DNA of 64,000 bases from Dysgonomonas sp. HGC4. Its GTDB lineage: Bacteria > Bacteroidota > Bacteroidia > Bacteroidales > Dysgonomonadaceae. Position 1 is the first letter of the stretch. The number at the start of each line of letters is the position of its first letter. Location: positions 34,432-98,431 of the forward strand of contig NZ_CVRU01000083.1 in assembly GCF_001261715.1 (NCBI RefSeq). Reading direction: 5' to 3'. A program made the position numbers and the translations under genes. Under the pieces are notes generated by a model. The model did not search any database. It was not told where the DNA came from and saw only the letters and a list, made by a program, of their open reading frames with translations. Shown piece by piece: positions 17,404-27,085 of this stretch.

Positions 17404-18032
17404 TGGAACTTAGTGTATTTAACATAAGCGGTAAGGATACCGGCAAGAAAGTATCGTTGGACGATGCTATCTATGGAATTGAGCCTAATGACCACGTTCT
17501 TTGGTTAGATGTAAAGCAGTATTTGGCTAATCAACGTCAAGGTACTCACAAATCTAAAGAAAGAAGTGAATTGTCGGGTAGTACACGTAAGCTAATCAAA
17601 CAAAAAGGTGGAGGTGGAGCTCGTCGTGGCGATATCAAATCTCCAATCTTAGTTGGTGGTGCTCGTGTTTTTGGTCCTAAACCAAGAGATTATAGCTTTA
17701 AATTGAACAAGAAAGTTAAAGTTCTTGCTCGTAAATCGGCATTAGCATACAAAGCTAAAGACAATCAAATCGTAGTAGTTGAGGATTTCAACTTTGAAAC
17801 TCCAAAAACTAAAGATTTTATTGCTTTGACTAAAAGTTTGCAAGTGGCTGATAAAAAGGTAGTTTTGGTTTTGTCGGATCAAAATAAAAACGTATATTTG
17901 TCGGCTCGTAATTTAGAGCGAGTTAAAGTTGTAACTGCTTCTGAGATAAATGCTTATACTATCTTGAATTGTTCAAGCCTAGTTTTAGCAGAATCTTCGG
18001 TAGCGGTAATTGATAAACTTTTAAAAGCATAA
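17403..18032 (+). CDS. rplD: 50S ribosomal protein uL4
   Basis: 209 residues. It lines the peptide exit tunnel with uL22. The extended loop with [23 protein letters not shown] is the tunnel segment where macrolide resistance changes occur. In E. coli, L4 represses the S10 operon; no equivalent leader was recognised here. It overlaps rplC by one base, and its stop overlaps the strong Shine-Dalgarno of rplW. Confidence 0.98.
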   Translation: MELSVFNISGKDTGKKVSLDDAIYGIEPNDHVLWLDVKQYLANQRQGTHKSKERSELSGSTRKLIKQKGGGGARRGDIKSPILVGGARVFGPKPRDYSFKLNKKVKVLARKSALAYKAKDNQIVVVEDFNFETPKTKDFIALTKSLQVADKKVVLVLSDQNKNVYLSARNLERVKVVTASEINAYTILNCSSLVLAESSVAVIDKLLKA

Positions 18033-18037
18033 GGAGG
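18031..18037 (+). promoter_or_regulatory. Strong Shine-Dalgarno before rplW
   Basis: AAGGAGG overlapping the rplD stop codon, 6 bases before the rplW ATG: an ideal position, unlike most starts in the window. Confidence 0.65.
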
Positions 18038-18043
18038 TAAAAA

Positions 18044-18337
18044 ATGGGTATTTTAATTAAACCAATTCTAACAGAAAAACAAACAGCGATTTCTGAAAAA
18101 TTTCCGAATCGTTATGGTTTTCGTGTTGCTCCTAGTGCAAATAAGGTTGAGATCAAAAATGCAATAGAGCAAATTTACGGAGTTAAAGTGGAAGATATAA
18201 ACACTATGAACTATGCTGGAAAACGCAAAAGCCGTTTTACTAAAGCTGGTGTAGTTAGTGGAAAAACTCCTGCTTACAAGAAAGCAATCGTAACCTTGAA
18301 AGAAGGTGAAGTAATAGACTTTTTTAGTAATATCTAA
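18044..18337 (+). CDS. rplW: 50S ribosomal protein uL23
   Basis: 97 residues. It sits at the tunnel exit and docks trigger factor, SRP and the translocon. ILIKPILTEKQTAISEKFPNRYGF is a typical start; the extended loop is present (NYAGKRKSRFTKAGVVSGKT). It begins behind a strong AAGGAGG, 11 bases after rplD. Confidence 0.97.
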   Translation: MGILIKPILTEKQTAISEKFPNRYGFRVAPSANKVEIKNAIEQIYGVKVEDINTMNYAGKRKSRFTKAGVVSGKTPAYKKAIVTLKEGEVIDFFSNI

Positions 18338-18345
18338 GATAAAAA

Positions 18346-19170
18346 ATGGCAGTACGTAAATTAAAGCCCACAACACCGGGGCAAAGACACAAAATTATTG
18401 GTACATTCGAAGAGATCACTGCAAGTGTACCAGAAAAATCTCTTGTAGTCGGGAAGCATACTTCAGGTGGTCGTAACAATACTGGAAAGATGACTGTTCG
18501 CAACGTAGGTGGCGGTCATAAAAGAAAGTACAGACTAATTGACTTCAAGAGAACTAAAGACGGAGTACCTGCTACAGTGGCAACAATTGAATACGACCCG
18601 AATCGTTCGGCTCGTATTGCTTTGTTACATTATGCAGATGGAGCAAAAGCTTATATGATTGCTCCTAATGGCCTGCAGGTAGGTCAAACAGTGATGTCAG
18701 GTGCTAGTGCAGCTCCTGAGGTAGGAAATGCTTTGCCTTTGGCAAATATTCCTATCGGTACTATAGTTCATAATTTAGAATTACGTCCAGGACAAGGAGC
18801 GAAATTAGTTCGTTCGGCAGGAGGATTCGCTCAGTTGACTTCTCGTGAAGGTGACTATGCTATCATCAGAATGCCTTCTGGAGAAACACGTAAAATACTT
18901 TCAGCTTGTAAAGCAACTGTAGGTAGTGTTGGTAACTCGGATCATGCACTTGAAAAATCAGGTAAAGCTGGTCGCTCTAGATGGCTTGGAAATCGTCCTC
19001 GTGTTAGAGGTGTAGTAATGAACCCTGTCGATCACCCCATGGGTGGTGGTGAAGGTCGTGCTTCAGGAGGACACCCAAGATCACGTAAAGGATTGTATTC
19101 TAAAGGTCTTAAAACAAGAGCTCCAAAGAAACATTCTTCTAAGTATATAATTGAAAGAAGAAAGAAGTAA
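18346..19170 (+). CDS. rplB: 50S ribosomal protein uL2
   Basis: 274 residues. A core protein required for subunit association and peptidyl transferase activity. The C-terminal signature [15 protein letters not shown], containing the essential His, is intact, and the tail is basic. It lies 8 bases after rplW. Confidence 0.98.
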   Translation: MAVRKLKPTTPGQRHKIIGTFEEITASVPEKSLVVGKHTSGGRNNTGKMTVRNVGGGHKRKYRLIDFKRTKDGVPATVATIEYDPNRSARIALLHYADGAKAYMIAPNGLQVGQTVMSGASAAPEVGNALPLANIPIGTIVHNLELRPGQGAKLVRSAGGFAQLTSREGDYAIIRMPSGETRKILSACKATVGSVGNSDHALEKSGKAGRSRWLGNRPRVRGVVMNPVDHPMGGGEGRASGGHPRSRKGLYSKGLKTRAPKKHSSKYIIERRKK

Positions 19171-19191
19171 CCTGATTTAATTAAAAGAATT

Positions 19192-19461
19192 ATGAGTCGT
19201 TCATTAAAAAAAGGCCCGTATATTAATGTTAAGCTTGAGAAAAAAGTTTTGGCTATGAATGAGTCAGGCAAGAAAGCTGTTGTTAAGACATGGGCAAGGG
19301 CTTCAATGATTTCACCTGATTTTGTAGGTCATACTATAGCTGTTCATAACGGAAATAAATTTATTCCTGTATATGTAACTGAAAATATGGTAGGTCATAA
19401 ATTAGGAGAATTTGCTCTAACTCGTACTTTCCGTGGACACGGTGGTAACAAGAAGAGATAA
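19192..19461 (+). CDS. rpsS: 30S ribosomal protein uS19
   Basis: 89 residues. A 30S head protein contacting uS13 and the A-site finger. [15 protein letters not shown] and [19 protein letters not shown] are diagnostic. Normal length; 21 bases after rplB. Confidence 0.98.
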   Translation: MSRSLKKGPYINVKLEKKVLAMNESGKKAVVKTWARASMISPDFVGHTIAVHNGNKFIPVYVTENMVGHKLGEFALTRTFRGHGGNKKR

Positions 19462-19510
19462 TCAAGCAAAAGCCAAAATTTATTCAACAAAAAAGAAACA
19501 TTAATATAAA

Positions 19511-19918
19511 ATGGGTAAGAGAAAAAGAATAGCAGCGGACGCTAGAAAAGAAGCTAAACAAGCAGTTTCTTTAGCTAAGTTGAACAACATTCCTACTTCG
19601 CCACGTAAAATGCGTTTAGTCGCAGACATGGTGAGAGGTATGGAAGCGTTTAGAGCTCTTGGCGTTTTGAAATTCTCAAATAAAGAAGCAGCTGCAAGAG
19701 TTGAGAAACTTTTGCGTTCTTCTATTGCTAACTGGGAAGCTAAAAATGAGCGTAAAGCTGAGAGTGGTGAACTTTATGTGTCTTCGATATATGTAGATGG
19801 AGGTGCGATGTTAAAAAGACTTCGTCCTGCTCCACAAGGTAGAGGTTACAGAATTCGTAAACGTTCGAATCATGTGACTATTACTGTTGATGCACTTAGT
19901 AATAAAAAACAAAATTAA
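19511..19918 (+). CDS. rplV: 50S ribosomal protein uL22
   Basis: 135 residues. It lines the exit tunnel with uL4. The family core starts at [20 protein letters not shown]; about 20 extra basic residues precede it compared with the E. coli protein, a feature I associate with Bacteroidota forms. The tunnel hairpin ending [17 protein letters not shown] is intact. Confidence 0.97.
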   Translation: MGKRKRIAADARKEAKQAVSLAKLNNIPTSPRKMRLVADMVRGMEAFRALGVLKFSNKEAAARVEKLLRSSIANWEAKNERKAESGELYVSSIYVDGGAMLKRLRPAPQGRGYRIRKRSNHVTITVDALSNKKQN

Positions 19919-19927
19919 TTTAGCCAG

Positions 19928-20674
19928 ATGGGACAAAAAATCAATCCGATAGCGAATCGTTTAGGTATAATAAGAGGATGGGATTCTAACTGGTATGGCG
20001 GCAACAACTACGGTGAGACTCTGCTAGAAGATAGCAAAATCCGTAAATACTTGAATGCTCGCCTGGCAAAAGCTAGTGTATCTCGCATAGTAATCGAAAG
20101 AACATTGAAACTTGTAACTATTACTGTATGTACTGCACGTCCCGGTATTATTATCGGAAAAGGTGGTCAAGAAGTAGACAAGTTGAAGGAAGAACTAAAG
20201 AAAATTACAGATAAAGATATTCAAATCAATATATTTGAAATCAAAAAACCTGAGTTGGATGCTGTAATCGTAGCTAATAATATCGCACGTCAAGTAGAAG
20301 GTAAAATCGCTTACCGTCGTGCAATTAAAATGGCTATCGCTTCAACTATCAGAATGGGTGCTGAAGGTATTAAAGTTCAAATCTCTGGACGTTTGAATGG
20401 AGCTGAAATGGCTCGTTCGGAAATGTACAAAGAAGGAAGAACTCCACTTCATACATTCCGTGCTGATATTGATTACGCACATGCTGAGGCTTTGACTAAA
20501 GTTGGTTTAATCGGAATCAAAGTATGGATTTGCCGTGGAGAAATCTATGGTAAGAAAGACCTTGCTCCATCATTTGTTGTATCTAAAGAACCGTCTTCTT
20601 CTCAAAATAGAGGTGGTGGCGATAATCGTAGATCGAACGATGGAAGAGGTTTCAAGAAAGGTAAGAGAAAATAA
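19928..20674 (+). CDS. rpsC: 30S ribosomal protein uS3
   Basis: 248 residues. It forms part of the mRNA entry site; the KH domain holds [13 protein letters not shown]. The C-terminal 25 residues are a Gly/Ser/Arg/Asn-rich disordered tail ending in GFKKGKRK, longer than in E. coli. It follows rplV by 9 bases. Confidence 0.98.
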   Translation: MGQKINPIANRLGIIRGWDSNWYGGNNYGETLLEDSKIRKYLNARLAKASVSRIVIERTLKLVTITVCTARPGIIIGKGGQEVDKLKEELKKITDKDIQINIFEIKKPELDAVIVANNIARQVEGKIAYRRAIKMAIASTIRMGAEGIKVQISGRLNGAEMARSEMYKEGRTPLHTFRADIDYAHAEALTKVGLIGIKVWICRGEIYGKKDLAPSFVVSKEPSSSQNRGGGDNRRSNDGRGFKKGKRK

Positions 20675-20695
20675 GAATTAAACATTTGAAAAAAG

Positions 20696-21127
20696 ATGTT
20701 ACAACCGAAGAAAACAAAATTTAGAAGACAGCAAAAAGGTCGCATGAAAGGTAATGCCCAAAGAGGCAACCAACTTGCTTTCGGTTCGTTCGGTATCAAG
20801 ACCCTTGAGACCAAATGGATAACCGGACGTCAGATCGAAGCGGCTCGTATTGCTGTGACTCGTTACATGCAACGTCAAGGTCAGGTTTGGGTGAGAATTT
20901 TCCCAGATAAACCGATTACAAAGAAACCTGCTGAGGTGCGTATGGGTAAAGGTAAAGGTTCGCCAGAAGGATTTGTGGCACCTGTTACTCCAGGAAGAAT
21001 GATTTTCGAAATCGAAGGCGTATCTTTTGAAGTTGCTAAAGAAGCATTACGCTTAGCTGCTCAAAAATTGCCAGTAACTACAAAATTTGTAGTACGCAGA
21101 GATTATGATTTAACTCAAAATTCTTAA
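20696..21127 (+). CDS. rplP: 50S ribosomal protein uL16
   Basis: 143 residues. It binds near the A site and organises A-site tRNA and 5S r[22 protein letters not shown] and the loop [16 protein letters not shown] are diagnostic. A short intergenic gap of 21 bases follows rpsC. Confidence 0.98.
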   Translation: MLQPKKTKFRRQQKGRMKGNAQRGNQLAFGSFGIKTLETKWITGRQIEAARIAVTRYMQRQGQVWVRIFPDKPITKKPAEVRMGKGKGSPEGFVAPVTPGRMIFEIEGVSFEVAKEALRLAAQKLPVTTKFVVRRDYDLTQNS

Positions 21128-21132
21128 GCACT

Positions 21133-21330
21133 ATGAAGATTGCAGAAGTAAAAGACTTATCCGAAAAGGATTTAGCAGAAAGATTGGATGTTGAGAGATT
21201 GGCATTAGATCAATTAGTTTTGAACCACAGTGTGACTCCATTGGATAACCCTGCTAAGATTAAAGAAAAGCGCCGTGATATCGCTCGTATCTTGACAGTG
21301 TTGCGTCAAAGAGAAATAAATAAAAAGTAA
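21133..21330 (+). CDS. rpmC: 50S ribosomal protein uL29
   Basis: 65 residues in two helices; it sits near the tunnel exit next to uL23. The C-terminal DIARILTVLRQREINKK is typical. It follows rplP by 5 bases. Confidence 0.96.
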   Translation: MKIAEVKDLSEKDLAERLDVERLALDQLVLNHSVTPLDNPAKIKEKRRDIARILTVLRQREINKK

Positions 21331-21339
21331 TAAGAGCTG

Positions 21340-21597
21340 ATGGAAACTAGAAATTTAAGAAAAGAAAGAATCGGGGTCGTTTTCAGTAATAAAATGGATA
21401 AGACCGTTACTGTTGCTGTAAAATGGAAAGAGAAACACCCTATTTACGGGAAGTTCGTTAATAAAACGAAGAAATTTCATGCTCATGATGAAAAAAACGA
21501 GTGTAATATCGGTGATACTGTAAGAATCATGGAGACTCGTCCTTTGAGCAAAACTAAAAGATGGAGATTAATCGAAATAATCGAAAGGGCTAAATAA
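21340..21597 (+). CDS. rpsQ: 30S ribosomal protein uS17
   Basis: 85 residues, OB-fold. A primary 16S-binding protein in the body of the 30S subunit. [21 protein letters not shown] and [19 protein letters not shown] match the family. Ends one base before rplN. Confidence 0.97.
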   Translation: METRNLRKERIGVVFSNKMDKTVTVAVKWKEKHPIYGKFVNKTKKFHAHDEKNECNIGDTVRIMETRPLSKTKRWRLIEIIERAK

Positions 21598-21598
21598 A

Positions 21599-21964
21599 AT
21601 GATACAACAAGAATCAAGATTAGCAGTAACGGATAACAGTGGAGCTAGAGAAGCTCTATGTATCCGCGTACTAGGAGGCACAAGAAGACGCTATGCATCT
21701 GTTGGAGATATAATAGTAGTTGCTATCAAAAGTGTGATCCCTTCAAGTGATGTTAAGAAAGGTGCAGTAACTAAAGCAATGGTTGTGCGTACTAGAAAAG
21801 AAGTACGTAGAGCTGACGGATCATATATCCGTTTTGATGACAATGCGTGTGTATTGTTGAATGCTGCCGGTGAAATCAGAGGAACTCGTATTTTCGGACC
21901 AGTAGCAAGAGAATTGCGATCGGTGAATATGAAGATTGTTTCTTTAGCACCAGAGGTACTTTAA
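21599..21964 (+). CDS. rplN: 50S ribosomal protein uL14
   Basis: 121 residues, one of the most conserved 50S proteins; it forms an intersubunit bridge. [16 protein letters not shown] and the C-terminal [13 protein letters not shown] are diagnostic. Start codon is one base after the rpsQ stop. Confidence 0.98.
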   Translation: MIQQESRLAVTDNSGAREALCIRVLGGTRRRYASVGDIIVVAIKSVIPSSDVKKGAVTKAMVVRTRKEVRRADGSYIRFDDNACVLLNAAGEIRGTRIFGPVARELRSVNMKIVSLAPEVL

Positions 21965-21985
21965 TCTAAATAAATCTAGACGGTA

Positions 21986-22303
21986 ATGAGTAAGTTACAT
22001 ATAAAGAAAGGTGACATCGTTTATGTGAACACCGGTACAGACAAAGGTAAGACAGGTCGCGTTGTTAAAGTCATTATTGACAAACAACGTGCCATTGTTG
22101 AAGGTCTGAACATGGTATCTAAGCATACTAAGCCTAATGCAAAAAATCCTCAAGGAGGTATTGAGAAAGTAGAAGCTCCTATTCATATTTCTAATTTGAA
22201 TGTGGTAGATCCTGAATCAGGAAAACCAACAAGAATTGGACGTAAGGAATTGAATGGTAAGCTAGTGCGTTATTCTAAAAAAACAGGGAAGGAGATTAAA
22301 TAA
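21986..22303 (+). CDS. rplX: 50S ribosomal protein uL24
   Basis: 105 residues. An assembly-initiator protein with a KOW fold: [27 protein letters not shown]. Its last codons contain the Shine-Dalgarno of rplE, and its stop overlaps the rplE ATG by one base (TAATG), giving translational coupling. Confidence 0.97.
   Translation: MSKLHIKKGDIVYVNTGTDKGKTGRVVKVIIDKQRAIVEGLNMVSKHTKPNAKNPQGGIEKVEAPIHISNLNVVDPESGKPTRIGRKELNGKLVRYSKKTGKEIK
22289..22294 (+). promoter_or_regulatory. Strong Shine-Dalgarno before rplE
   Basis: AAGGAG inside the 3' end of rplX, 8 bases before the rplE ATG. This is good spacing in a window where such sites are rare. Confidence 0.55.
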
Positions 22304-22866
22304 TGAGCAATACAACAACTCTTAAAACAGAATATAAAGATCGTATTGTTTCTTCTCTGATGAAAGAATTCGGTTATAAATCACCAATGCAAGTGCCTGT
22401 TCTTAAAAAGATTGTTATCAATCAAGGTTTAGGAATAGCAGTTGCCGATAAAAAGATCATCGAAACAGCAATCAATGAATTGACTGCTATCACTGGTCAA
22501 AAAGCTGTAGCAACAGTATCTAAGAAAGATATTTCGAACTTTAAGTTGCGTAAAAAAATGCCTATTGGTGTAATGGTGACATTACGTCATTATCAGATGT
22601 ACGAATTTTTGGAAAGACTTGTAAAAGTGGCTCTTCCTCGTATTCGTGACTTCAAAGGTATCGAAAGCAAACTTGATGGACGTGGTAACTATACATTAGG
22701 TATACAAGAGCAAATCATTTTCCCTGAAATTAATATCGATTCGATTAGTAAGATTCTGGGAATGAATATTACCTTTGTAACTTCTGCAAAAACAGATGAA
22801 GAAGGGTATGCTCTTTTGAAAGAATTTGGTTTACCATTTAAGAACGCAAAAAAAGAATTGATATAA
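22303..22866 (+). CDS. rplE: 50S ribosomal protein uL5
   Basis: 187 residues. It binds 5S rRNA and contacts the P-site tRNA and uS13. [16 protein letters not shown] and [10 protein letters not shown] are family segments. Overlaps rplX by one base and is followed by rpsN after one base. Confidence 0.98.
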   Translation: MSNTTTLKTEYKDRIVSSLMKEFGYKSPMQVPVLKKIVINQGLGIAVADKKIIETAINELTAITGQKAVATVSKKDISNFKLRKKMPIGVMVTLRHYQMYEFLERLVKVALPRIRDFKGIESKLDGRGNYTLGIQEQIIFPEINIDSISKILGMNITFVTSAKTDEEGYALLKEFGLPFKNAKKELI

Positions 22867-22867
22867 G

Positions 22868-23137
22868 ATGGCAAAAGAATCAATGAAAGCCCGTGAGGTT
22901 AAAAGAGCAAAATTAGTAGCTAAATATGCAGCTAAAAGAGCTCAGCTGAAGTCAGAAGGAGATTACGAAGGACTTCAAGCTCTGCCAAAGAATGCGTCTC
23001 CAGTTCGTCTACATAACAGATGTAGTATGACTGGTCGTCCAAAAGGGTATTTACGCCAATTTGGAATTTCTCGTATTCAATTCAGAGAAATGGCTTCTAA
23101 AGGCTTAATACCAGGTATCAAGAAAGCTAGCTGGTAA
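22868..23137 (+). CDS. rpsN: 30S ribosomal protein uS14 (zinc-free form)
   Basis: 89 residues. It is the long form without the CxxC zinc ribbon; the C-terminal part reads [20 protein letters not shown] with a single Cys. It is a late-assembly protein of the 30S head. Followed by a 66-base gap that contains a small hairpin before rpsH. Confidence 0.97.
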   Translation: MAKESMKAREVKRAKLVAKYAAKRAQLKSEGDYEGLQALPKNASPVRLHNRCSMTGRPKGYLRQFGISRIQFREMASKGLIPGIKKASW

Positions 23138-23169
23138 TACAACGAAATTTTTTTTAGAATTAAATATTG

Positions 23170-23183
23170 TCCCGGGTTCGGGA
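23170..23183 (+). promoter_or_regulatory. Hairpin in the rpsN-rpsH gap
   Basis: TCCCG/CGGGA 5-bp stem with a GGTT loop in one of the few longer gaps of the spc segment. It may be an S8-related control structure or an RNA processing site; no T run follows, so it is not a terminator. Confidence 0.3.
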
Positions 23184-23203
23184 TTAATTTAAATCATTTT
23201 ATA

Positions 23204-23599
23204 ATGACAGATCCAATAGCAGATTATTTGACGCGCTTGAGAAATGCAATCCTTGCAAAGCACAGAGTGGTAGAAATACCAGCGTCAAATTTGAAAAGAG
23301 AAATTACTAAAATTCTCTTTGAAAAAGGCTACATACTTAACTATAAGTTTGTAGAAGAAGGTCCTCAAGGCTCTATAAAAATAGCTTTGAAATATGACCC
23401 CGTAAATAAAGTGAATGCGATTAAGAAATTAATTCGTATCTCAACTCCAGGTCTTCGTAAGTATACAGGATACAAAGAGATGCCAAGAGTACTTAACGGT
23501 CTTGGTATAGCTGTATTGTCTACCTCTCAAGGTATTATGACTGACAAAGAAGCTCGCGGTTTGAAAGTGGGTGGAGAAGTTTTATGTTATGTTTATTAA
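23204..23599 (+). CDS. rpsH: 30S ribosomal protein uS8
   Basis: 131 residues. A primary 16S-binding protein; in E. coli it also represses the spc operon. MTDPIADYLTRLRNA and the C-terminal GVLSTSQG-like motif (AVLSTSQGIMTDKEAR) are diagnostic. 17 bases separate its stop from the rplF ATG. Confidence 0.98.
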   Translation: MTDPIADYLTRLRNAILAKHRVVEIPASNLKREITKILFEKGYILNYKFVEEGPQGSIKIALKYDPVNKVNAIKKLIRISTPGLRKYTGYKEMPRVLNGLGIAVLSTSQGIMTDKEARGLKVGGEVLCYVY

Positions 23600-23602
23600 T
23601 TA

Positions 23603-23610
23603 AGAGGAGG
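23603..23610 (+). promoter_or_regulatory. Strong Shine-Dalgarno fixing the rplF start
   Basis: AAGAGGAGG-like sequence ending at 23610, 6 bases before ATG 23617. It rules out the longer in-frame start at 23584. Confidence 0.65.
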
Positions 23611-23616
23611 TATACT

Positions 23617-24171
23617 ATGTCAAGAATTGGAAAATTACCTATTACTATCCCTGCGGGAGTTACCGTAAGTGTGGATAAAGACAATTTAGTTACTGTAAAA
23701 GGAGCTAAAGGTGAATTAACTCAAAGTGTAAATCCTGATATCAAAGTTTCTGTCGACGGTGAAGTGTTGACGGTTACTCGTCCCACTGACGAAAAAGAGC
23801 ACCGTGCTTTGCATGGTCTTTACAGATCGTTAATAAATAACATGGTTATTGGAGTTTCTGAAGGATATCGTAAAGAGTTAGAATTAGTAGGGGTTGGTTA
23901 CCGTGCATCTAATGCAGGGCAACAATTAGACCTTTCTCTAGGTTATACTCACAACATTCATATGTTGTTACCAAAAGAGATAATCATAGAAACTAAATCT
24001 GAGAGAAACAAGAATCCTCTAATCATTTTAGAATCTTGCGATAAAGAACTTATCGGTATGGTGTGTGCTAAAATCCGTTCATTCCGTAAACCAGAGCCTT
24101 ATAAAGGTAAAGGTATTCGTTTTGTGGGTGAAGTTATACGTCGTAAGTCTGGTAAGTCGGCAGGTAAATAA
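23617..24171 (+). CDS. rplF: 50S ribosomal protein uL6
   Basis: 184 residues from the chosen ATG. It sits at the base of the L7/L12 stalk near the sarcin-ricin loop. MSRIGKLPITIPAGV is the universal start, and EPYKGKGIRFVGEVIRRKSGKSAGK the typical C-terminus. The frame is open upstream to 23584, inside rpsH, but family alignment and the strong Shine-Dalgarno both choose 23617. Confidence 0.97.
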   Translation: MSRIGKLPITIPAGVTVSVDKDNLVTVKGAKGELTQSVNPDIKVSVDGEVLTVTRPTDEKEHRALHGLYRSLINNMVIGVSEGYRKELELVGVGYRASNAGQQLDLSLGYTHNIHMLLPKEIIIETKSERNKNPLIILESCDKELIGMVCAKIRSFRKPEPYKGKGIRFVGEVIRRKSGKSAGK

Positions 24172-24192
24172 TTTACGTAAACTGTAAAAATC

Positions 24193-24537
24193 ATGACAAC
24201 GAAGACAGATAGAAGAAATAAGATAAAGTTAGATGTACGTAGTAAAATACAAGGTACAACTGAACGTCCACGTTTAACAGTTTTCAGAAGTAACAAGCAA
24301 ATTTATGCTCAAGTTATTGATGATTTAACTGGAAAAACTTTAGCTTCTGCTTCTTCTCTTAAAATTGGAGATAAAGCTCCTAAAAAAGAGATGGCAGCAA
24401 AAGTAGGTGAACTAGTAGCTAAGGCTGCTCAAGAAGCAGGCGTAACATCTGTAGTATTTGACCGAAATGGTTATTTATATCACGGTAGAGTTAAAGAAAT
24501 GGCAGATGCTGCCCGTAAAGGTGGACTTAAATTTTAA
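24193..24537 (+). CDS. rplR: 50S ribosomal protein uL18
   Basis: 114 residues. It binds 5S rRNA with uL5. [20 protein letters not shown] and the C-terminal [25 protein letters not shown] are diagnostic. 21 bases after rplF; 5 bases before rpsE. Confidence 0.98.
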   Translation: MTTKTDRRNKIKLDVRSKIQGTTERPRLTVFRSNKQIYAQVIDDLTGKTLASASSLKIGDKAPKKEMAAKVGELVAKAAQEAGVTSVVFDRNGYLYHGRVKEMADAARKGGLKF

Positions 24538-24542
24538 TACAA

Positions 24543-25061
24543 ATGGCAGGAATTAATAATAAAGTAAAATCGACCAACGATATCGAATTGAAAGACAGAT
24601 TGGTGGCTATCAATCGCGTTACAAAAGTAACAAAGGGTGGTCGTACATTCAGTTTCGCTGCTATCGTCGTTGTAGGTAACGAAGATGGTATAGTTGGTTG
24701 GGGCTTAGGTAAAGCCGGCGAGGTAACTACAGCCATTGCTAAAGGTGTTGAAGCTGCTAAGAAAAACCTGATAAAAGTTCCAGTATTAAAAGGAACTATA
24801 CCTCACGAACAACTTGCTCGTTTTGGTGGATCAGAAGTTTTCATCAAACCAGCTTCTCCTGGTACAGGAGTAAAAGCAGGTGGTGCGATGCGCGCCGTGC
24901 TTGAAAGTGTTGGTGTAACTGACGTTCTTGCGAAGTCTAAAGGTTCTTCTAACCCTCACAACCTTGTGAAGGCTACAATCGAAGCTTTAGGTGAACTAAG
25001 AGATGCTTATACTGTTGCTCAAAACAGAGGAGTATCTATGGCGAAAGTGTTTAAAGGTTAA
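24543..25061 (+). CDS. rpsE: 30S ribosomal protein uS5
   Basis: 172 residues. It lies at the mRNA entry site and affects decoding fidelity; changes in its loop give spectinomycin resistance. [19 protein letters not shown] and [12 protein letters not shown] are family signatures. Followed by the short gene rpmD after 20 bases. Confidence 0.98.
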   Translation: MAGINNKVKSTNDIELKDRLVAINRVTKVTKGGRTFSFAAIVVVGNEDGIVGWGLGKAGEVTTAIAKGVEAAKKNLIKVPVLKGTIPHEQLARFGGSEVFIKPASPGTGVKAGGAMRAVLESVGVTDVLAKSKGSSNPHNLVKATIEALGELRDAYTVAQNRGVSMAKVFKG

Positions 25062-25081
25062 TTTGCAAGAAAATCAAAATT

Positions 25082-25258
25082 ATGGCAACTATTAAAATTA
25101 AACAAGTTAGAAGCAGAATCAATAGCCCTATAGATCAAAAGAGAACATTAGATGCTCTAGGGTTGAGAAAATTGAATAGAGTGGTTGAACACGTAGATAA
25201 TCCAGCAGTTAGAGGGATGATTGAAAAAGTAAAGCACTTAGTTTCTATAGTAGAGTAA
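25082..25258 (+). CDS. rpmD: 50S ribosomal protein uL30
   Basis: 58 residues read from the DNA. It begins MATIKIKQVRSRINSP, and LGLRKLNRVVEHVDNPAVRGM matches the family. A small peripheral 50S protein. It sits in its usual place between rpsE and rplO. Confidence 0.96.
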   Translation: MATIKIKQVRSRINSPIDQKRTLDALGLRKLNRVVEHVDNPAVRGMIEKVKHLVSIVE

Positions 25259-25289
25259 TAATCTAGTAAAAGATAAAAAATCTAAGCAT

Positions 25290-25739
25290 ATGAATTTATC
25301 GAATTTAAAACCTGCTGAAGGTTCTACTAAAACAAGAAAAAGAATTGGTCGTGGTACTGGTTCTGGTTTGGGTGGTACTTCAACAAGAGGTCATAAAGGT
25401 GCTAAGTCTAGATCGGGTTATTCAAAGAAGATCGGTTTTGAAGGAGGTCAAATGCCTATCCAACGTCGTCTTCCTAAATATGGTTTTAAAAATATCAATC
25501 GTATAGAATACAAACCTATTAATTTGAATGTACTTCAAGATTTGGCTGATGCTCAAAAACTAACAAAAATTGATATTCAGACCCTGATCAACGCTGGTTT
25601 TGTTTCATCTAAGCACTTAGTGAAGATTTTAGGTAATGGAGCATTAACTGTAAAGTTAGATGTTGAAGCTCATTCTTTCTCTAAGTCAGCAGAAGCTGCT
25701 ATTACAGCAGTAGGTGGAACCGCAACAAAACTGAAGTAA
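25290..25739 (+). CDS. rplO: 50S ribosomal protein uL15
   Basis: 149 residues. A late-assembly protein with a long basic N-terminal extension (TRKRIGRGTGSGLGGTSTRG) that penetrates the 23S core. Its stop is one base before secY, suggesting coupling. Confidence 0.98.
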   Translation: MNLSNLKPAEGSTKTRKRIGRGTGSGLGGTSTRGHKGAKSRSGYSKKIGFEGGQMPIQRRLPKYGFKNINRIEYKPINLNVLQDLADAQKLTKIDIQTLINAGFVSSKHLVKILGNGALTVKLDVEAHSFSKSAEAAITAVGGTATKLK

Positions 25740-25740
25740 G

Positions 25741-27066
25741 ATGGGATTTGTAAAAACAATAGAAAATATATGGAAGATTGAGGATCTGCGCAAACGGATT
25801 CTCACTACTTTCTTTTTCGTAGTGATCTATCGTTTTGGTACACATGTAGTGTTGCCGGGCGTAAATCCAGCGGATTTGGAAGCTCTTCGCCATAGTGCGT
25901 CCGGAGGATTGTTAGGCTTGCTTGACATGTTCTCTGGTGGTGCTTTTGCAAACGCTTCTATTTTTGCATTGGGTATTATGCCTTATATCTCAGCTTCGAT
26001 TGTAATCCAGCTGTTGGGTATAGCGCTTCCGTACTTTCAAAAACTACAAAAAGAAGGAGAAAGTGGACGTAATAAGCTTAACCAATATACCCGTTATCTG
26101 ACATTAGTAATACTTCTTTTCCAAGGACCAGCCTATTTATTAGGTGCTTTGGGAGGAGCTGCTCCTGGAGGATTCTGGAGTTTTCTATTGCCTTCAACCA
26201 TAATTCTGGCAGGGGGTAGTATGTTTGTACTATGGTTAGGTGAGCGTATTACAGATAAAGGTATTGGAAACGGTATTTCGTTTATAATACTTGTTGGTAT
26301 CATCGCCCGATTGCCTCATGCCTTAGTTGGAGAGTTTACGTCTCGTCTAAGTGACAGTGCTGGTGGTTTGATCGTATTTTTGCTTGAAATGGTATTCTTA
26401 CTGTTTGTTATTGCAATGGCAATACTTCTTGTACAAGGTACTCGTAAGATACCTGTACAGTACGCAAAACGTATCGTTGGTAATAAACAATATGGTGGTG
26501 CACGTCAGTACATCCCATTGAAAGTGAATGCTGCCAACGTGATGCCTATCATTTTTGCTCAAGCAATTATGTTTATCCCTGTTGCTGTTGCCGGATTTTC
26601 TACTGCAGATAAATCTGGATGGTTCATGCGTTCTATGACTGATAATACCAGTTGGTTATATTGTCTTATATTTGCTCTATTAATTATAGCATTTACATGG
26701 TTTTATACTGCGGTTACTATCAATCCAATACAAATGGCTGATGAATTGAAAAGAAATAATGGATTCATTCCTGGTATTAAACCCGGAAAGAAAACGGCTG
26801 ATTATATCGATACTATTATGTCTCGTATAACTCTACCCGGTTCATTATTTTTAGCTCTTGTTGCTATCCTACCTGCTTTTGCAAGTTTAATTGGGATTAG
26901 TAAAGAATTCTCTCACTTTTTTGGTGGTACTTCTTTATTGATTTTGGTTGGGGTAGTATTGGATACTTTACAACAAATTGAAAGTCACTTGTTGATGAGA
27001 CATTATGACGGTTTGTTAAAGTCAGGTAGAATAAAAGGTCGTTCAGGCTCGATTGCGGCATATTAA
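25741..27066 (+). CDS. secY: Protein translocase subunit SecY
   Basis: 441 residues with ten predicted membrane helices. It forms the Sec channel in the inner membrane with SecE and SecG. Recognisable are FGTHVVLPGVNP, the plug-region SGGAFANASIFALGIMPYISASI, and RMGQYTRYLT-like KLNQYTRYLT. The basic C-terminal tail ends GRIKGRSGSIAAY. It follows rplO by one base, its usual position in the spc operon. Confidence 0.97.
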   Translation: MGFVKTIENIWKIEDLRKRILTTFFFVVIYRFGTHVVLPGVNPADLEALRHSASGGLLGLLDMFSGGAFANASIFALGIMPYISASIVIQLLGIALPYFQKLQKEGESGRNKLNQYTRYLTLVILLFQGPAYLLGALGGAAPGGFWSFLLPSTIILAGGSMFVLWLGERITDKGIGNGISFIILVGIIARLPHALVGEFTSRLSDSAGGLIVFLLEMVFLLFVIAMAILLVQGTRKIPVQYAKRIVGNKQYGGARQYIPLKVNAANVMPIIFAQAIMFIPVAVAGFSTADKSGWFMRSMTDNTSWLYCLIFALLIIAFTWFYTAVTINPIQMADELKRNNGFIPGIKPGKKTADYIDTIMSRITLPGSLFLALVAILPAFASLIGISKEFSHFFGGTSLLILVGVVLDTLQQIESHLLMRHYDGLLKSGRIKGRSGSIAAY

Positions 27067-27085
27067 GTAAGTTTAGTATAGATCA

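Noticed and set aside
23170..23183. GGTTCG-containing sequence as the T arm of a tRNA
   Set aside because: No acceptor, anticodon or D arms are found around it; the surrounding bases do not fold as tRNA.
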